Below, piece by piece: positions 1-8,497 of a stretch of DNA of 43,318 nt (positions are counted from its first letter, which is position 1; the number at the start of each line of letters is the position of its first letter). This DNA comes from JACPJP01 sp964650285 (GTDB lineage Archaea; Nanobdellota; Nanobdellia; Woesearchaeales; GW2011-AR4). Location of the stretch: positions 1-43,318 of the forward strand of contig CAZYSP010000009.1 in the NCBI GenBank assembly GCA_964650285.1, written 5' to 3'. A program made the translations under genes and the position numbers. The notes under the pieces are model-generated. The model had not been told where the DNA came from. It saw only the letters and a program-made list of their open reading frames with translations, and searched no databases.

Positions 1-2
1 GA

Positions 3-1289
3 ATAAGTGCTTCTGTTTTGTATGCGCAGCTGACAACAGGAAAGCCTGCAAGAATAACTTCCAGGATAAGCAAAAAACATGATGCGCATTATTATGAGCT
101 GCATATTGACACTCAGAATAATAAGCCCCAGATTATTAAAGAAGATGTTGTTGAGTGGAATAAGGAGCATGGGACAAGGATAGAGCTGGATTTAGAAGGA
201 AGCTATCAAAAAGGTGATCAAAGTGTTGACCAGTATTTGAAGCAAACAGCAATTGTAAATCCTCATGTTACATTAATTTACACAAATCCAAAAGCTGAGC
301 AAATAATTTTCCCAAAAGCCTCTGAACAGTTGCCTAAAAAACCTGTTGAAATCAAGCCGCATCCTTATGGCATTGAGATTGGTATTTTATTGTCAATGCT
401 TAAAATGACTGAGGCAAGGACTTTACAAAGTTTTTTGATGAATGAATTTTCAAGAGTAGGCTATGGAACTGCTAAGCTGATTTGTGAGAATGCAGCTTTA
501 CTTCCAAAAACAAAGCCAAAAGATATTTCAAGAGAAGCAGCTGAAAAATTAATAGAAGGGATTAAAAAAACAAAAATAATTTCTCCTCCAGTAGATTGTA
601 TAAGCCCTATTGGGCAGGAATTGCTTGAGAAAGGCCTAAAAAAAGAGATAAATGCAGAGTTCTATACAGCAATTACAAGACCACCAGCTGTTTATCGCGG
701 AAATCCATTTATTGTTGAAGCAGGAATTGCTTATGGCGGCCAGCAAAATGCAGAGGAAAGCATGCATTTGCTTAGATATGCTAACAGGGTTCCACTATTG
801 TACCAACAAGGCGCATGTGCAGTAACAAAATCTGTTTTAAACACTGCTTGGCGTAATTATGGATTAAGCCAAAGTCGTGGAGCACTGCCAATAGGGCCTG
901 TAACACTTGTAGTCCATATTGCTTCTGTTTGGGTTCCTTTTACATCGGAAAGCAAGGAAGCTATTGCTCATTACCCAGAGATTATTAAAGAAATTAAGCT
1001 GGCTTTGCAGGAATGTGGAAGAAAGCTAGCAAGCTATGTCGGTAAAAAAAGAAGAATACAATTTGAGAGCAAGAAAAGGGATTATATACGGCTGTTTATA
1101 CCTCATGTTGGAGAGGCATTAAAAGAGTTATTAACGTTAAAGGAAAGTGATGAAAAGAAAGTTGAGGAATTACTGGCACAAATATTAGAAAAGAAAAGAG
1201 GGAAATTAGAAAACATAGAAGCTAAAAACCTTGAATATGATGAGGAGTTTGCGAAAATAGGTGAAGAAGATGAAGAAGACAAAGAATAA
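3..1289 (+). CDS. top6B: DNA topoisomerase VI subunit B, 5'-truncated by window edge
   Basis: This is the ATPase subunit of topoisomerase VI, the type IIB enzyme that relaxes and decatenates DNA as an A2B2 tetramer. The reading frame is open to the window edge (first full codon at base 3), and it reads ISASVLYAQLTTGKPARI, a stretch conserved just after the GHKL ATP-lid region. Most of the N-terminal ATP-binding domain therefore lies upstream of the window. What remains covers the end of the GHKL fold, the small H2TH domain (around the segment with FLMNEFSRVGYGTAKLI) and the transducer domain, followed by a charged, Glu-rich tail. TTG at 18 and other internal codons are not real starts. The last 29 bases overlap the next gene, so the two subunits are translationally coupled. 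Identification is from conserved sequence and from the adjacent A subunit. Confidence 0.96.
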   Translation: MSASVLYAQLTTGKPARITSRISKKHDAHYYELHIDTQNNKPQIIKEDVVEWNKEHGTRIELDLEGSYQKGDQSVDQYLKQTAIVNPHVTLIYTNPKAEQIIFPKASEQLPKKPVEIKPHPYGIEIGILLSMLKMTEARTLQSFLMNEFSRVGYGTAKLICENAALLPKTKPKDISREAAEKLIEGIKKTKIISPPVDCISPIGQELLEKGLKKEINAEFYTAITRPPAVYRGNPFIVEAGIAYGGQQNAEESMHLLRYANRVPLLYQQGACAVTKSVLNTAWRNYGLSQSRGALPIGPVTLVVHIASVWVPFTSESKEAIAHYPEIIKEIKLALQECGRKLASYVGKKRRIQFESKKRDYIRLFIPHVGEALKELLTLKESDEKKVEELLAQILEKKRGKLENIEAKNLEYDEEFAKIGEEDEEDKE

Positions 1290-2367
1290 ACAGGTATTGA
1301 AAGAAATAACTGATACAGCAGATAGTGTTTATTCTAGAATAAAAAAGAAAAAAGCTCCGGAGCTTAAGATGCCTTTGAGGGCTTTAAGTAATGTTAAGTA
1401 TGATCCTAAAGATGGTTTTTTTGAGTTGTTGGGAAAGATGAAAGAAAGGACACTGACAGCAAGTACAATAAAAACATTTGCGCAGACATTGAGGATGATG
1501 TCACATGCAAAAAATATTATTGAAGAGGATGACATAACAACAAAAAGAGAGATGTATTATATATCCAAAAACTGGGCAGAGGCTGCTTTTAAGGAACAAC
1601 CAGAATCTGATACTGTTATGGATGATATGGAAGCAATGATGATGGTAAATCGTGAGCAGCTTGGCTTTATACCAGAGGAAAAAGGGGGGGAAGTTGCTGG
1701 AAAGCTGGTGGTTATTGACAAAGATTCTGATACAGGCAAGGAAATAAAGATAGACTGCACTAAATTTGGCTCTGGAGCTTATTCCATACCAATTTCTGTT
1801 GAGCATTTAAAGTTTGAGACTAATGCAAAATTTATCTTAGCAATAGAAACAGCAGGTATGTTTCAGAGATTGCTTAAGCATAACTATTGGAAAAAAGCTA
1901 ATTGTATTTTAGTTTCAATGGGTGGTGTGCCTACAAGAGCTTGCAGAAGATTCATTAGAAGATTAAGTGATGAGAAGAATCTGCCTGTTTATGTGTTTAC
2001 AGATGGGGATATGTATGGTTATGCTAATATATATAGAACACTTAAGGTTGGTTCTGGCAATGCGGCACATATTAATGAATATTTTTGTGTTCCCCGGGCC
2101 AAGTTTTTAGGTGTTACTCCTCAGGATATTATTGACTACAAATTGCCTACACATCCTTTGAAAGAGGTTGATATCAAAAGGGGGAAAGATGCACTGAAAA
2201 ATGATCCTTTTATCCAGCACCATAAAGAATGGCGCAAGGCACTGGAGCAGATGAATAAAATGAAAGTCAGAAGCGAGCAGCAGGCACTGGCAAAATGGGG
2301 CTTAAACTACGTTATTGAAAAATACCTGCCGCAAAAATTAAAAAATCCTAAATCGTGGTTACCCTAA
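1261..2367 (+). CDS. top6A: DNA topoisomerase VI subunit A (Spo11-like)
   Basis: This is the DNA-cleaving subunit of topoisomerase VI and the relative of eukaryotic Spo11. The winged-helix/CAP part carries the motif KREMYYIS at about residues 95-102; the second Tyr (about residue 100) corresponds to the residue that attacks DNA. The Toprim domain follows, with the acidic residue in AIETAGM (about 196) and the DxD pair in TDGDMYG (about 248 and 250), which bind Mg2+. The length of 368 residues is normal for the family. The listed start is GTG at 1261 inside the end of top6B; ATG at 1270 is an equally possible start three codons in. The gene is co-transcribed with top6B, and a small Cys-rich gene begins four bases after its stop. 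Confidence 0.97.
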   Translation: MKKMKKTKNKQVLKEITDTADSVYSRIKKKKAPELKMPLRALSNVKYDPKDGFFELLGKMKERTLTASTIKTFAQTLRMMSHAKNIIEEDDITTKREMYYISKNWAEAAFKEQPESDTVMDDMEAMMMVNREQLGFIPEEKGGEVAGKLVVIDKDSDTGKEIKIDCTKFGSGAYSIPISVEHLKFETNAKFILAIETAGMFQRLLKHNYWKKANCILVSMGGVPTRACRRFIRRLSDEKNLPVYVFTDGDMYGYANIYRTLKVGSGNAAHINEYFCVPRAKFLGVTPQDIIDYKLPTHPLKEVDIKRGKDALKNDPFIQHHKEWRKALEQMNKMKVRSEQQALAKWGLNYVIEKYLPQKLKNPKSWLP

Positions 2368-2371
2368 TAAA

Positions 2372-2548
2372 ATGGAAACTGATATAGAAACCAAACAAGA
2401 AAATAAACCAAATGCACCAGCATGTTGTGTTGGTTGCGTCAGGTGGGAAAGGTTTGGCAAGAAATGCTATTATTATTGGGAAGGAAAAAAGGAATGTAGC
2501 ATGTGGACTAATGAGTGGGATGAGGCTTCTATGCAGCAACAATTGTAA
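2372..2548 (+). CDS. Small Cys-rich protein (58 aa), third gene of top6 operon
   Basis: I do not recognise a named family. The gene starts with ATG four bases after the top6A stop, as expected for a translationally coupled operon member. It encodes 58 residues: a charged, disordered-looking N-terminus followed by a compact part containing PACCVGCVRWERFGKKC and then YYYWEGKKECSMW. Cysteines at 18, 19, 22, 32 and 42 give a C-x2-C-x9-C-x9-C arrangement rich in aromatic residues, which suggests a single Zn-stabilised knuckle. A longer frame across the same bases (2412-2672) is not believed, because it starts inside this gene, lacks a start signal and gives a protein without pattern. Function is unknown; position suggests a partner of topoisomerase VI or simply co-expression. 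Confidence 0.72.
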   Translation: METDIETKQENKPNAPACCVGCVRWERFGKKCYYYWEGKKECSMWTNEWDEASMQQQL

Positions 2549-2635
2549 TAAAGGTTCATACAGCATATTATATATAGTGACTAATGAGTTTAACCATTTA
2601 TTGATATTAAAATTCTATTACCATTGTCCAATAAC

Positions 2636-2650
2636 AAAACATTTAAATAC
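2636..2650 (+). promoter_or_regulatory. BRE/TATA promoter of surface protein gene
   Basis: AAAACATTTAAATAC matches the recurrent promoter of this window (purine-rich BRE followed by TTTAAATA). It lies about 57 bases before the ATG at 2707, leaving a short leader. The 158 bases between the Cys-rich gene and 2707 hold no other believable gene. Confidence 0.7.
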
Positions 2651-2706
2651 TAGTAGCAATTTCACAGGGTAAAGGTGGTTAATTAAATAATGAGGTTAAG
2701 CAAAAA

Positions 2707-3786
2707 ATGAAGACACTAAACATCATACTCGGATTGTTTTTAGTTCTATTAATGGTACCTATTGTATTAGCAGTAAATGAATTTGGAAATGTAATAACAG
2801 GTGGTAAGCTTCTTATAACTGATATGGATGTTAAGGTTGGAAGCAAGACAGATAAAAATATGGATTTTGGCGATAAAATAAAAGAAGAGGCAAGGCCTGG
2901 TTCTGTTGTTAAATTTATGATAGAAGGTGAAAATAATTTTACTGATGCTGAAGATTTGGAAATAGAGGATATTGAAGTTACTGTAACAATAGAGGAAATT
3001 GACGATGGTGATGAGTTAGAAGAAGAGGGTGAACTTAAGGATTTAAAAGATGGAAAGAATGATGATGTAACCATCGAATTTACAATTCCTCTGGAAGTTG
3101 AGGGAGGAGACTATGATGTTTTAATTGTGTTGGAAGGGGAAGATGAAAACGGAACTATAACACATGAGGTCCAATATGAGTTGGAGCTTGAAGTAGAGAA
3201 AGAAGACAATGAAGTAAGATTCTTAAGAAATGTACTGACTCCATCAGAAATCAAATGCGGCAGAACTGTTCAATTATCAACTGCTGTTATAAACACAGGT
3301 GCTGATGAGGAAGATGATGTTGTGCTTGAAATCACTAATGTGGAATTAGGAATCAGCATAAGGGAAACATTTGACTTAAGTAATGATGCTTTTGATGATG
3401 ACAGCAAGTTCAGAAAAACATTTACATTGGCTATACCTGAGGATGTTGAATCAGGAATATATACTATACCATCCAAAGTTATTTTTGAGGAAGGTGACAG
3501 CACAGAAACTGAGACAGCTGAGTTAATTGTAGCTCAGTGTGAGATTCTTGAGGAAGAGGAAGAAGAAGAGGAAGAAGAGGAAGTTGTTGTTGTGCGGCCT
3601 GAAGTAACAGAGCCAACAGACGTAATAACTGCTGGTGTGGTAACAACTCCAACATTACCAGTAACAGAGGAAAAGCCATTATTCCAAACATCAGGATTTT
3701 TGGTTGCTTTAATTGTAGGAGAAGTCCTATTGCTAATAGTGGCAATCCTGATTGTTGTAGGACTGGTTAAAAAGAGAAGTCAGTAA
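2707..3786 (+). CDS. Secreted, C-terminally membrane-anchored acidic surface protein
   Basis: No specific family is recognised. The first 22 residues form a Sec signal peptide (Lys, then a long Leu/Ile/Val core ending VLA). The mature part is strongly acidic and beta-rich, with two modules resembling CARDB/NEW3-type Ig-like domains (about residues 25-165 and 170-275); the second contains the phrase VINTGADEEDDVVLEI typical of that fold. A run of about 13 Glu and a Val/Pro/Thr-rich linker follow, then one hydrophobic helix (about 330-352) and the basic tail KKRSQ. The topology is therefore outside-facing with a C-terminal anchor, as for S-layer-associated archaeal proteins. The gene stands alone with its own promoter and a T-rich terminator. 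The fold is inferred; signal peptide and anchor are seen directly. Confidence 0.8.
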   Translation: MKTLNIILGLFLVLLMVPIVLAVNEFGNVITGGKLLITDMDVKVGSKTDKNMDFGDKIKEEARPGSVVKFMIEGENNFTDAEDLEIEDIEVTVTIEEIDDGDELEEEGELKDLKDGKNDDVTIEFTIPLEVEGGDYDVLIVLEGEDENGTITHEVQYELELEVEKEDNEVRFLRNVLTPSEIKCGRTVQLSTAVINTGADEEDDVVLEITNVELGISIRETFDLSNDAFDDDSKFRKTFTLAIPEDVESGIYTIPSKVIFEEGDSTETETAELIVAQCEILEEEEEEEEEEEVVVVRPEVTEPTDVITAGVVTTPTLPVTEEKPLFQTSGFLVALIVGEVLLLIVAILIVVGLVKKRSQ

Positions 3787-3790
3787 GAAC

Positions 3791-3825
3791 TTTTCTTAAT
3801 TTTTTTCTTTTTGGTTTTTACTTTT
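3791..3825 (+). terminator. T-tract terminator after surface protein gene
   Basis: Several T runs (TTTTCTTAATTTTTTTC and following) start a few bases after the stop codon at 3786. This is the usual form of an intrinsic archaeal terminator. Confidence 0.6.
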
Positions 3826-3892
3826 ACCCTAAATGGAATTTAATATATTTTTGAGATCTTATTGTGTCTTTACTTTAAAGTAATAAATAAAT

Positions 3893-3929
3893 AGAAAGCT
3901 TTAAATATAAGTAACCTATTCTAAGTTAC
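3893..3929 (+). promoter_or_regulatory. Promoter of TrmB-type gene with inverted repeat
   Basis: The BRE/TATA element AGAAAGCTTTAAATATAA spans 3893-3910. The inverted repeat GTAAC-N9-GTTAC (3911-3929) begins directly behind it and ends three bases before the ATG, so a bound protein would cover the transcription start. It is a candidate autoregulatory operator. The core TTTAAATATAA-N3-ACCTAT recurs with identical spacing ahead of psmB. Confidence 0.55.
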
Positions 3930-3932
3930 AAG

Positions 3933-4685
3933 ATGTTATTGCAAAAGGAATCTTTACAGGAATTAAGGGAAAGATTTAAGCTTAATATTTATGAGATTAA
4001 GATATGGACTTCTTTGTTAAGCAAGGGAATTGCTGCTGCATCTGAACTGGCAGAAATCTCTGGAGTTCCAAGAAGCAGGTGTTATGATGTTCTTGAAGGT
4101 TTAGAGAAGAAAGGCTTTATCATAATGAAGATAGGAAGGCCAATTAAGTATATTGCTGTTCAGCCAAATGCTGTTGTGGAAAGAGAGAAAAAGAGATTAA
4201 GGGAAGAGGCAGAGCAGCAAATGCAGATTGTTGATAAGCTGGAAGAAACAGATATTTTTAAAGAGCTGGAGCTTTTGCATAAGACAGGAATCAAGAAAGT
4301 TGATGTAGAGAATATAACAGATTCTGTGGTTGGAAGAAACAATGTCAACAGGTTTTTGAAAGACATGCTTTTAAGAGCAAAGAAAAATGCGACAATTGCC
4401 ACAAATGAAGAGGGCATTAAATATAAAACTAAGGTTTTGAGAAAAGTTAAGGATGATTTAGCAAGGAAAAAAGTTAAAGTTAAATTTTACACAAATGCAA
4501 ATGTTGATTTAAAAGATGTTGAAGTTCTTGATACAAAACATGACGCAAGGTTTGTTAATATTGATAATGAGGAAATCTTTTTTGTTATAGCCGGTAAAGA
4601 TCCTGAATATGACTCAGGAGTATGGATAAAAAGCCCTTTCTTTGTTAGTGCGCTAAATGATTTGTTTGAGAAGAGTTTGAAGTGA
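3933..4685 (+). CDS. TrmB-family transcriptional regulator
   Basis: This 250-residue protein has the TrmB layout. A winged helix-turn-helix occupies about residues 12-75 (EIKIWTSLLSKGIAAASELA, then SGVPRSRCYDVLEGLEKKGF as the recognition helix and wing). A charged coiled coil covers about 80-115 and would dimerise the protein. The C-terminal alpha/beta domain (about 125-250) resembles the PLD-like effector domain found in this family. Family members sense sugars or other metabolites and repress or activate from DNA near the promoter; the ligand here cannot be told. The gene is monocistronic and stands just before psmB, whose promoter resembles its own, so control of the proteasome gene is possible but only inferred. 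Confidence 0.85.
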   Translation: MLLQKESLQELRERFKLNIYEIKIWTSLLSKGIAAASELAEISGVPRSRCYDVLEGLEKKGFIIMKIGRPIKYIAVQPNAVVEREKKRLREEAEQQMQIVDKLEETDIFKELELLHKTGIKKVDVENITDSVVGRNNVNRFLKDMLLRAKKNATIATNEEGIKYKTKVLRKVKDDLARKKVKVKFYTNANVDLKDVEVLDTKHDARFVNIDNEEIFFVIAGKDPEYDSGVWIKSPFFVSALNDLFEKSLK

Positions 4686-4710
4686 GTAGTATTAAATTCT
4701 GTTCAAAATC

Positions 4711-4753
4711 GTAACATTTAAATATAACATACCTATAACTCAAATTAAGAGTT
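4711..4753 (+). promoter_or_regulatory. psmB promoter with possible shared operator
   Basis: GTAACATTTAAATATAA (4711-4727) is the BRE/TATA. ACCTAT follows at 4731-4736, at the same distance as in the promoter of the upstream TrmB-type gene. AACTC-N7-GAGTT (4737-4753) forms a short inverted repeat over the likely start of transcription. Function as an operator is inference. Confidence 0.5.
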
Positions 4754-4764
4754 CTGAGATAAAA

Positions 4765-5409
4765 ATGGTTGAGGATAAGGAATTAATGAAAACAGGTACA
4801 ACGACAGTAGCTTTGCTATGCAAAGAGGGGGTTGTTCTGGCAGCTGATAAAAGAGCAACATCTGGTTACATAATTTCGCATAAGAAGTTTGATAAAATAA
4901 TCAACATAACTGACAATATAGCTGTAACTGTTGCTGGAACAGTATCCGATGTGCAGCTTTTAGCAAAATACATCAAAGCAGAATTAAAATTAAAGCTTAT
5001 AAGAACAGAAAGGGAAAGTACTGTTAAAGAAGCTGCAAACCTTTTGTCAATGCTGGTTTACAGCAATATAAGAAAACTAAGCTTAATTCCTGGAATATCA
5101 CATTTTCTGGTTGGTGGGAGAGATGAATCTGGATTTCATATTTATGATTTGGCTCCTGATGGAAGCATAGTAGATGTTGATGATTACACTTCTTCTGGTT
5201 CTGGAAGTGTAATGGTTTATGGTGTGCTAGAGACATTATACAAAAAAAATATGAGTGTAGATGAAGGATTTAGATTAGCTGTAAAATCGATAAATGCTGC
5301 TGTTCAGAGAGATATAGCATCTGGCAATGGGATAGACATTGTTACGATAACCAAAGATGGTATAAAAAAGATTTTGTCAAAGGAAATCAACACAAAAATC
5401 GAGGTTTAA
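4765..5409 (+). CDS. psmB: Proteasome beta subunit
   Basis: This is the catalytic subunit of the archaeal 20S proteasome. An 11-residue propeptide ends in MKTG, so processing would expose Thr12 (TTTVAL), the N-terminal nucleophile. The catalytic Lys lies in AADKRAT, and the Asp in the preceding VVLAAD region is also conserved. The SGSGS motif near residue 150 and the block with AVQRDIASGNGIDI are typical of active beta subunits. The total length of 214 residues is normal. The gene has its own promoter and is not next to an alpha subunit in this window. The 183 bases downstream (5410-5592) are extremely AT-rich and contain no gene I can see, only a likely ribosome-binding GAGGT before the next ATG. 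Confidence 0.96.
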   Translation: MVEDKELMKTGTTTVALLCKEGVVLAADKRATSGYIISHKKFDKIINITDNIAVTVAGTVSDVQLLAKYIKAELKLKLIRTERESTVKEAANLLSMLVYSNIRKLSLIPGISHFLVGGRDESGFHIYDLAPDGSIVDVDDYTSSGSGSVMVYGVLETLYKKNMSVDEGFRLAVKSINAAVQRDIASGNGIDIVTITKDGIKKILSKEINTKIEV

Positions 5410-5592
5410 GTTATTCTAAAAAACATTGAGTTAAGAAACGCAATAATAATTATTTAGTTAAAATAAATATCAATTTATAATTTCAAAATAAAAACTCAAT
5501 AAAAAATATTTATGCAATAACAATAAAAAATTTATAATTAAAAAAATAATTAATTACTACAAAGATTCTAAAAAAATTCTAATGAGGTATAA

Positions 5593-7485
5593 ATGCCGGA
5601 AATAATTAAGGAAATACTAAAAGATTTGCCTGCTGACAAAATAAGCGAAGCGAATTTTGAGGGAGCAAATATAGTGTTGTATACAAAGGATGATGATTTC
5701 TTCCTCAATAATAATGGGCTTATTAAAAAGGTAGTTGACAGTATAAAGAAACGCGTTGAGTTAAGGCCAGATCCAAGCATAACAATGGATATGGAAAAGG
5801 CTGAAAAAGAAATAAAGAAAATAATTCCAGAAGAAGCCGGGGTTGACCAGGTAATTTTTGATCCTCAAAGGTCGCGAGTAGTAATAGAAGTGGAAAAGCC
5901 AGGCCTGGCTATAGGAAAACATGGTGCTATTTTAAGAGACATAAGAAGCAAAACTTTATGGGTGCCGTTGATACACAGAAAGCCGGCAATAAGGTCAAAA
6001 TTAATAGAAACCATAAGGGCTGTGCTTTATAAGAATAGCGATTATAGAAGAAAGTTTCTGGATAAAGTAGGGCATAGAATTTATGATGGATGGGTAAGAG
6101 AAAAAAAGGAAGAATGGATAAGAACAAGTTATCTTGGAAGCGCCAGACAAGTTGGAAGAAGCTGTTTATTTCTGCAAACACCGGAAAGCAGGGTTTTATT
6201 AGACTGCGGAGTTGATGTGGCATCAGAACAGCAACCATATCCTTATCTGGAAGCGCCTGAGTTTAACATAAGTGAGTTAGATGCTGTAATTGTAACCCAT
6301 GCCCATATTGACCACAGTGGCTTTGTTCCTTACTTATTCAAATATGGCTTTAAGGGCCCGGTTTATTGCACCGAGCCAACAAGAGATGTCATGGCTTTAA
6401 TGCTTTTGGATTATATAAAAATACAAAGATCAGAAGGCAAAGATCCAGTATTTACTACAGAAGACGTAAAGGAGATGGTAAAGCACACAATTACATTAGA
6501 GTACGGTGAGGTCACTGATGTAACGCCTGATGTAAGAATTACTTTGTACAATGCAGGACATATTTTAGGAAGTGCGATGGTGCATCTGCATGTAGGCAAT
6601 GGCCTGCATAACATCCTGTATACTGGTGACCAGAAATATGGAAGTACAATGCTTTTAGACCCTGCTGTAACAGTATTCCCAAGATTAGAAACACTGCTTT
6701 TAGAGTCAACTTATGGCGGCAGGGAAAATAATACTCCTGAAAGGCAAAAGAGTGATATTGAACTCAAAAAAATTGTACAAGATACAATAAAAAGGGATGG
6801 AAAAGTCTTAATACCTACTTTAGGAGTAGGAAGAAGCCAGGAAATTATGGTTGTAATTGAAAATATGGTAAGGACAGGCGTTCTTGATAAAATACCAGTA
6901 TATATTGACGGCTTAATATGGGATGTAACTGCAATACATACAGCATATCCAGAATACTTAAACAATTCTATACGGAAGCTAATATTCCACCGTGACCAGA
7001 ATCCCTTTTTATCTGATATATTCAAAAGAGTAGGAAGCCAGGAGGAGAGGATGCAGATTATTGAAGAAACAGGGCCGTGTGTGATTTTGGCAACATCGGG
7101 TATGCTTCAAGGCGGTCCTTCTGTTGAATATTTAAGGCATTTTGCTGGCAATAAAAAGAATTCAATGATATTTGTTAATTATCAGGGCGAGGGTAGCTTG
7201 GGAAGAAGAATACAAAGAGGAGAAAAAGAATACACAATAAGCAAGGCTAATAAGAACGAAGTTGTGCAAATTAAGCTGGAAGTGCATACTGTAGAAGGAT
7301 TTAGCGGACATAGTAACAGAACTCAGCTGCTTAACTTTGTTGGAAAATGTGAACCAAGACCTAAAAAGATTATTATCAATCACGGAGAAAGTTCAAAATG
7401 CCTTGATTTAGCAAGCACTCTGCACAAAAACTTCAGGGTAGAAACAATGGCTCCCAGGAATCTGGAAAGTGTTAGGATTAAGTAA
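5593..7485 (+). CDS. aCPSF1, KH-domain beta-CASP ribonuclease
   Basis: This is archaeal cleavage and polyadenylation specificity factor 1, the endoribonuclease and exoribonuclease that acts in transcription termination and 3'-end formation. The N-terminal part (about 1-150) holds two KH-like domains, with the second showing the IGKHG loop at 107-111. The metallo-beta-lactamase domain has the metal-binding motif HAHIDHSG at 236-243, the later NAGHILGS and the Asp in YTGDQKYG. The beta-CASP insertion follows, and motifs B and C appear near the end as VEGFSGHS and INHGESS. The length of 630 residues is normal for the family. The start ATG is preceded by GAGGT at a suitable spacing. It is monocistronic and essential in archaea where tested. 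Confidence 0.95.
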   Translation: MPEIIKEILKDLPADKISEANFEGANIVLYTKDDDFFLNNNGLIKKVVDSIKKRVELRPDPSITMDMEKAEKEIKKIIPEEAGVDQVIFDPQRSRVVIEVEKPGLAIGKHGAILRDIRSKTLWVPLIHRKPAIRSKLIETIRAVLYKNSDYRRKFLDKVGHRIYDGWVREKKEEWIRTSYLGSARQVGRSCLFLQTPESRVLLDCGVDVASEQQPYPYLEAPEFNISELDAVIVTHAHIDHSGFVPYLFKYGFKGPVYCTEPTRDVMALMLLDYIKIQRSEGKDPVFTTEDVKEMVKHTITLEYGEVTDVTPDVRITLYNAGHILGSAMVHLHVGNGLHNILYTGDQKYGSTMLLDPAVTVFPRLETLLLESTYGGRENNTPERQKSDIELKKIVQDTIKRDGKVLIPTLGVGRSQEIMVVIENMVRTGVLDKIPVYIDGLIWDVTAIHTAYPEYLNNSIRKLIFHRDQNPFLSDIFKRVGSQEERMQIIEETGPCVILATSGMLQGGPSVEYLRHFAGNKKNSMIFVNYQGEGSLGRRIQRGEKEYTISKANKNEVVQIKLEVHTVEGFSGHSNRTQLLNFVGKCEPRPKKIIINHGESSKCLDLASTLHKNFRVETMAPRNLESVRIK

Positions 7486-7512
7486 ATGTTACTTCTTAAC
7501 AGTAGTATAAAA

Positions 7513-7528
7513 TAGAAAGATTTAAATA
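7513..7528 (+). promoter_or_regulatory. BRE/TATA promoter before the gene at 7563
   Basis: TAGAAAGATTTAAATAG matches the local promoter consensus, about 40 bases ahead of the ATG at 7563. AAGGTGAG just before the ATG is a good ribosome-binding site. Confidence 0.65.
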
Positions 7529-7562
7529 GTAGTTGTGTATTATAACATTTTAAGGTGAGTAA

Positions 7563-8099
7563 ATGATAAACACAATTAAATATCATATTAAACAGTATTT
7601 TGATAATAGACGTGAGAATAAGGAGATTGAACAACTTAAAACAACTGGCGATATAATTTTAGAAAAATATAAAGAACATATAGTTACCGAAAGACCTAAA
7701 GGCAAACCGTATTACCATGATTGGTTAGGTAACTTCAACCCTGACAAAGATATTCTACGTATTTTAAAAGGATTAGAAGTATTAGGAGCTCCATTTAAAT
7801 TAAGTGTAAAAGATGATCCTTACAGGTCTGGACTTAAATGGATTAATCTTTTTGTTGAAAGCGAAGCATATTCTACACTTGACAAAGAAATTCAAGAAAT
7901 ACATCCAGACAGGTTTATTGTTGATAGGGAACATGAGCTAAGAAGGATTACGGGTAAATATGGATTAGGAGAACATGGTTTAGCGGAAAAACCAGATGAA
8001 AAATTAGAGCAAATTTGTGAGTTTTTTGATATCAAAAAGCCTAGATCTTGGAAATATTTAACTAATAAAGTTCCCCTGTTCAATAAGGTTAACTCTTAA
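7563..8099 (+). CDS. Hypothetical protein, 178 aa
   Basis: I do not recognise this protein. It is charged, soluble and without signal peptide or membrane segment. The N-terminal 45 residues look like a helix rich in Lys and Glu; the middle (about 55-115) looks alpha/beta, with the phrases GNFNPDKDILRILKGLEVLG and SGLKWINLFVESEAY. The C-terminal part contains GLGEHGLAEKPDEK and ends basic. A clear promoter and GGTGAG ribosome-binding site support the ATG. It ends 11 bases before the convergent membrane-protein gene. No neighbour suggests a role. Confidence 0.7.
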   Translation: MINTIKYHIKQYFDNRRENKEIEQLKTTGDIILEKYKEHIVTERPKGKPYYHDWLGNFNPDKDILRILKGLEVLGAPFKLSVKDDPYRSGLKWINLFVESEAYSTLDKEIQEIHPDRFIVDREHELRRITGKYGLGEHGLAEKPDEKLEQICEFFDIKKPRSWKYLTNKVPLFNKVNS

Positions 8100-8110
8100 T
8101 TATTTCTTTT

Positions 8111-8497
8111 TTATCCTATCAATAGACTCAGATAATAACCAACCAAAGCAGCAATTATTCCTAAAATTATTCCTTTAAATATTGATTTCTTGTTTTCTTT
8201 CATATAAAATGCAGAGCCTATCATGAAGAGCCAAAGCAGTACAGCAAATATAGTAAAAAGAGCGTCTTTGTAAAAAAGGCTTGTAAATACTACTAAAACA
8301 AACGTTCTTGCTATGTAATGGTTTGTGTTTTTTATTATTAAAGATGATAATATTAAAATTGCTATAGCGATTAAAAGCTGGTAAACAAAAATCATATAAT
8401 CACCAATTATTGCTCTTGCTATGACAATTATATAAAAGAGAATGCTGCCAAAGGCCATGCTGTCCCTTGCTAACTCATATTTCCAGTCTTTTTTCAC
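8111..8497 (-). CDS. Small polytopic membrane protein, 128 aa
   Basis: The protein has four hydrophobic helices (about residues 14-32, 36-58, 64-92 as one or two segments, and 105-127) joined by short Lys-rich loops, with Lys/Arg at the N-terminus. No catalytic motif is visible and no family is recognised. The start is GTG, and its GTGA overlaps the folC stop by four bases, so it is translationally coupled to folC on the minus strand. The coupling to folate metabolism may be only organisational. Confidence 0.72.
   Translation of the reverse strand: MKKDWKYELARDSMAFGSILFYIIVIARAIIGDYMIFVYQLLIAIAILILSSLIIKNTNHYIARTFVLVVFTSLFYKDALFTIFAVLLWLFMIGSAFYMKENKKSIFKGIILGIIAALVGYYLSLLIG

Noticed and set aside
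2412..2672. 86-codon plus-strand frame behind top6A
   Set aside because: It starts inside the better-placed 58-codon Cys-rich gene, has no ribosome site, and runs through the promoter of the next gene.
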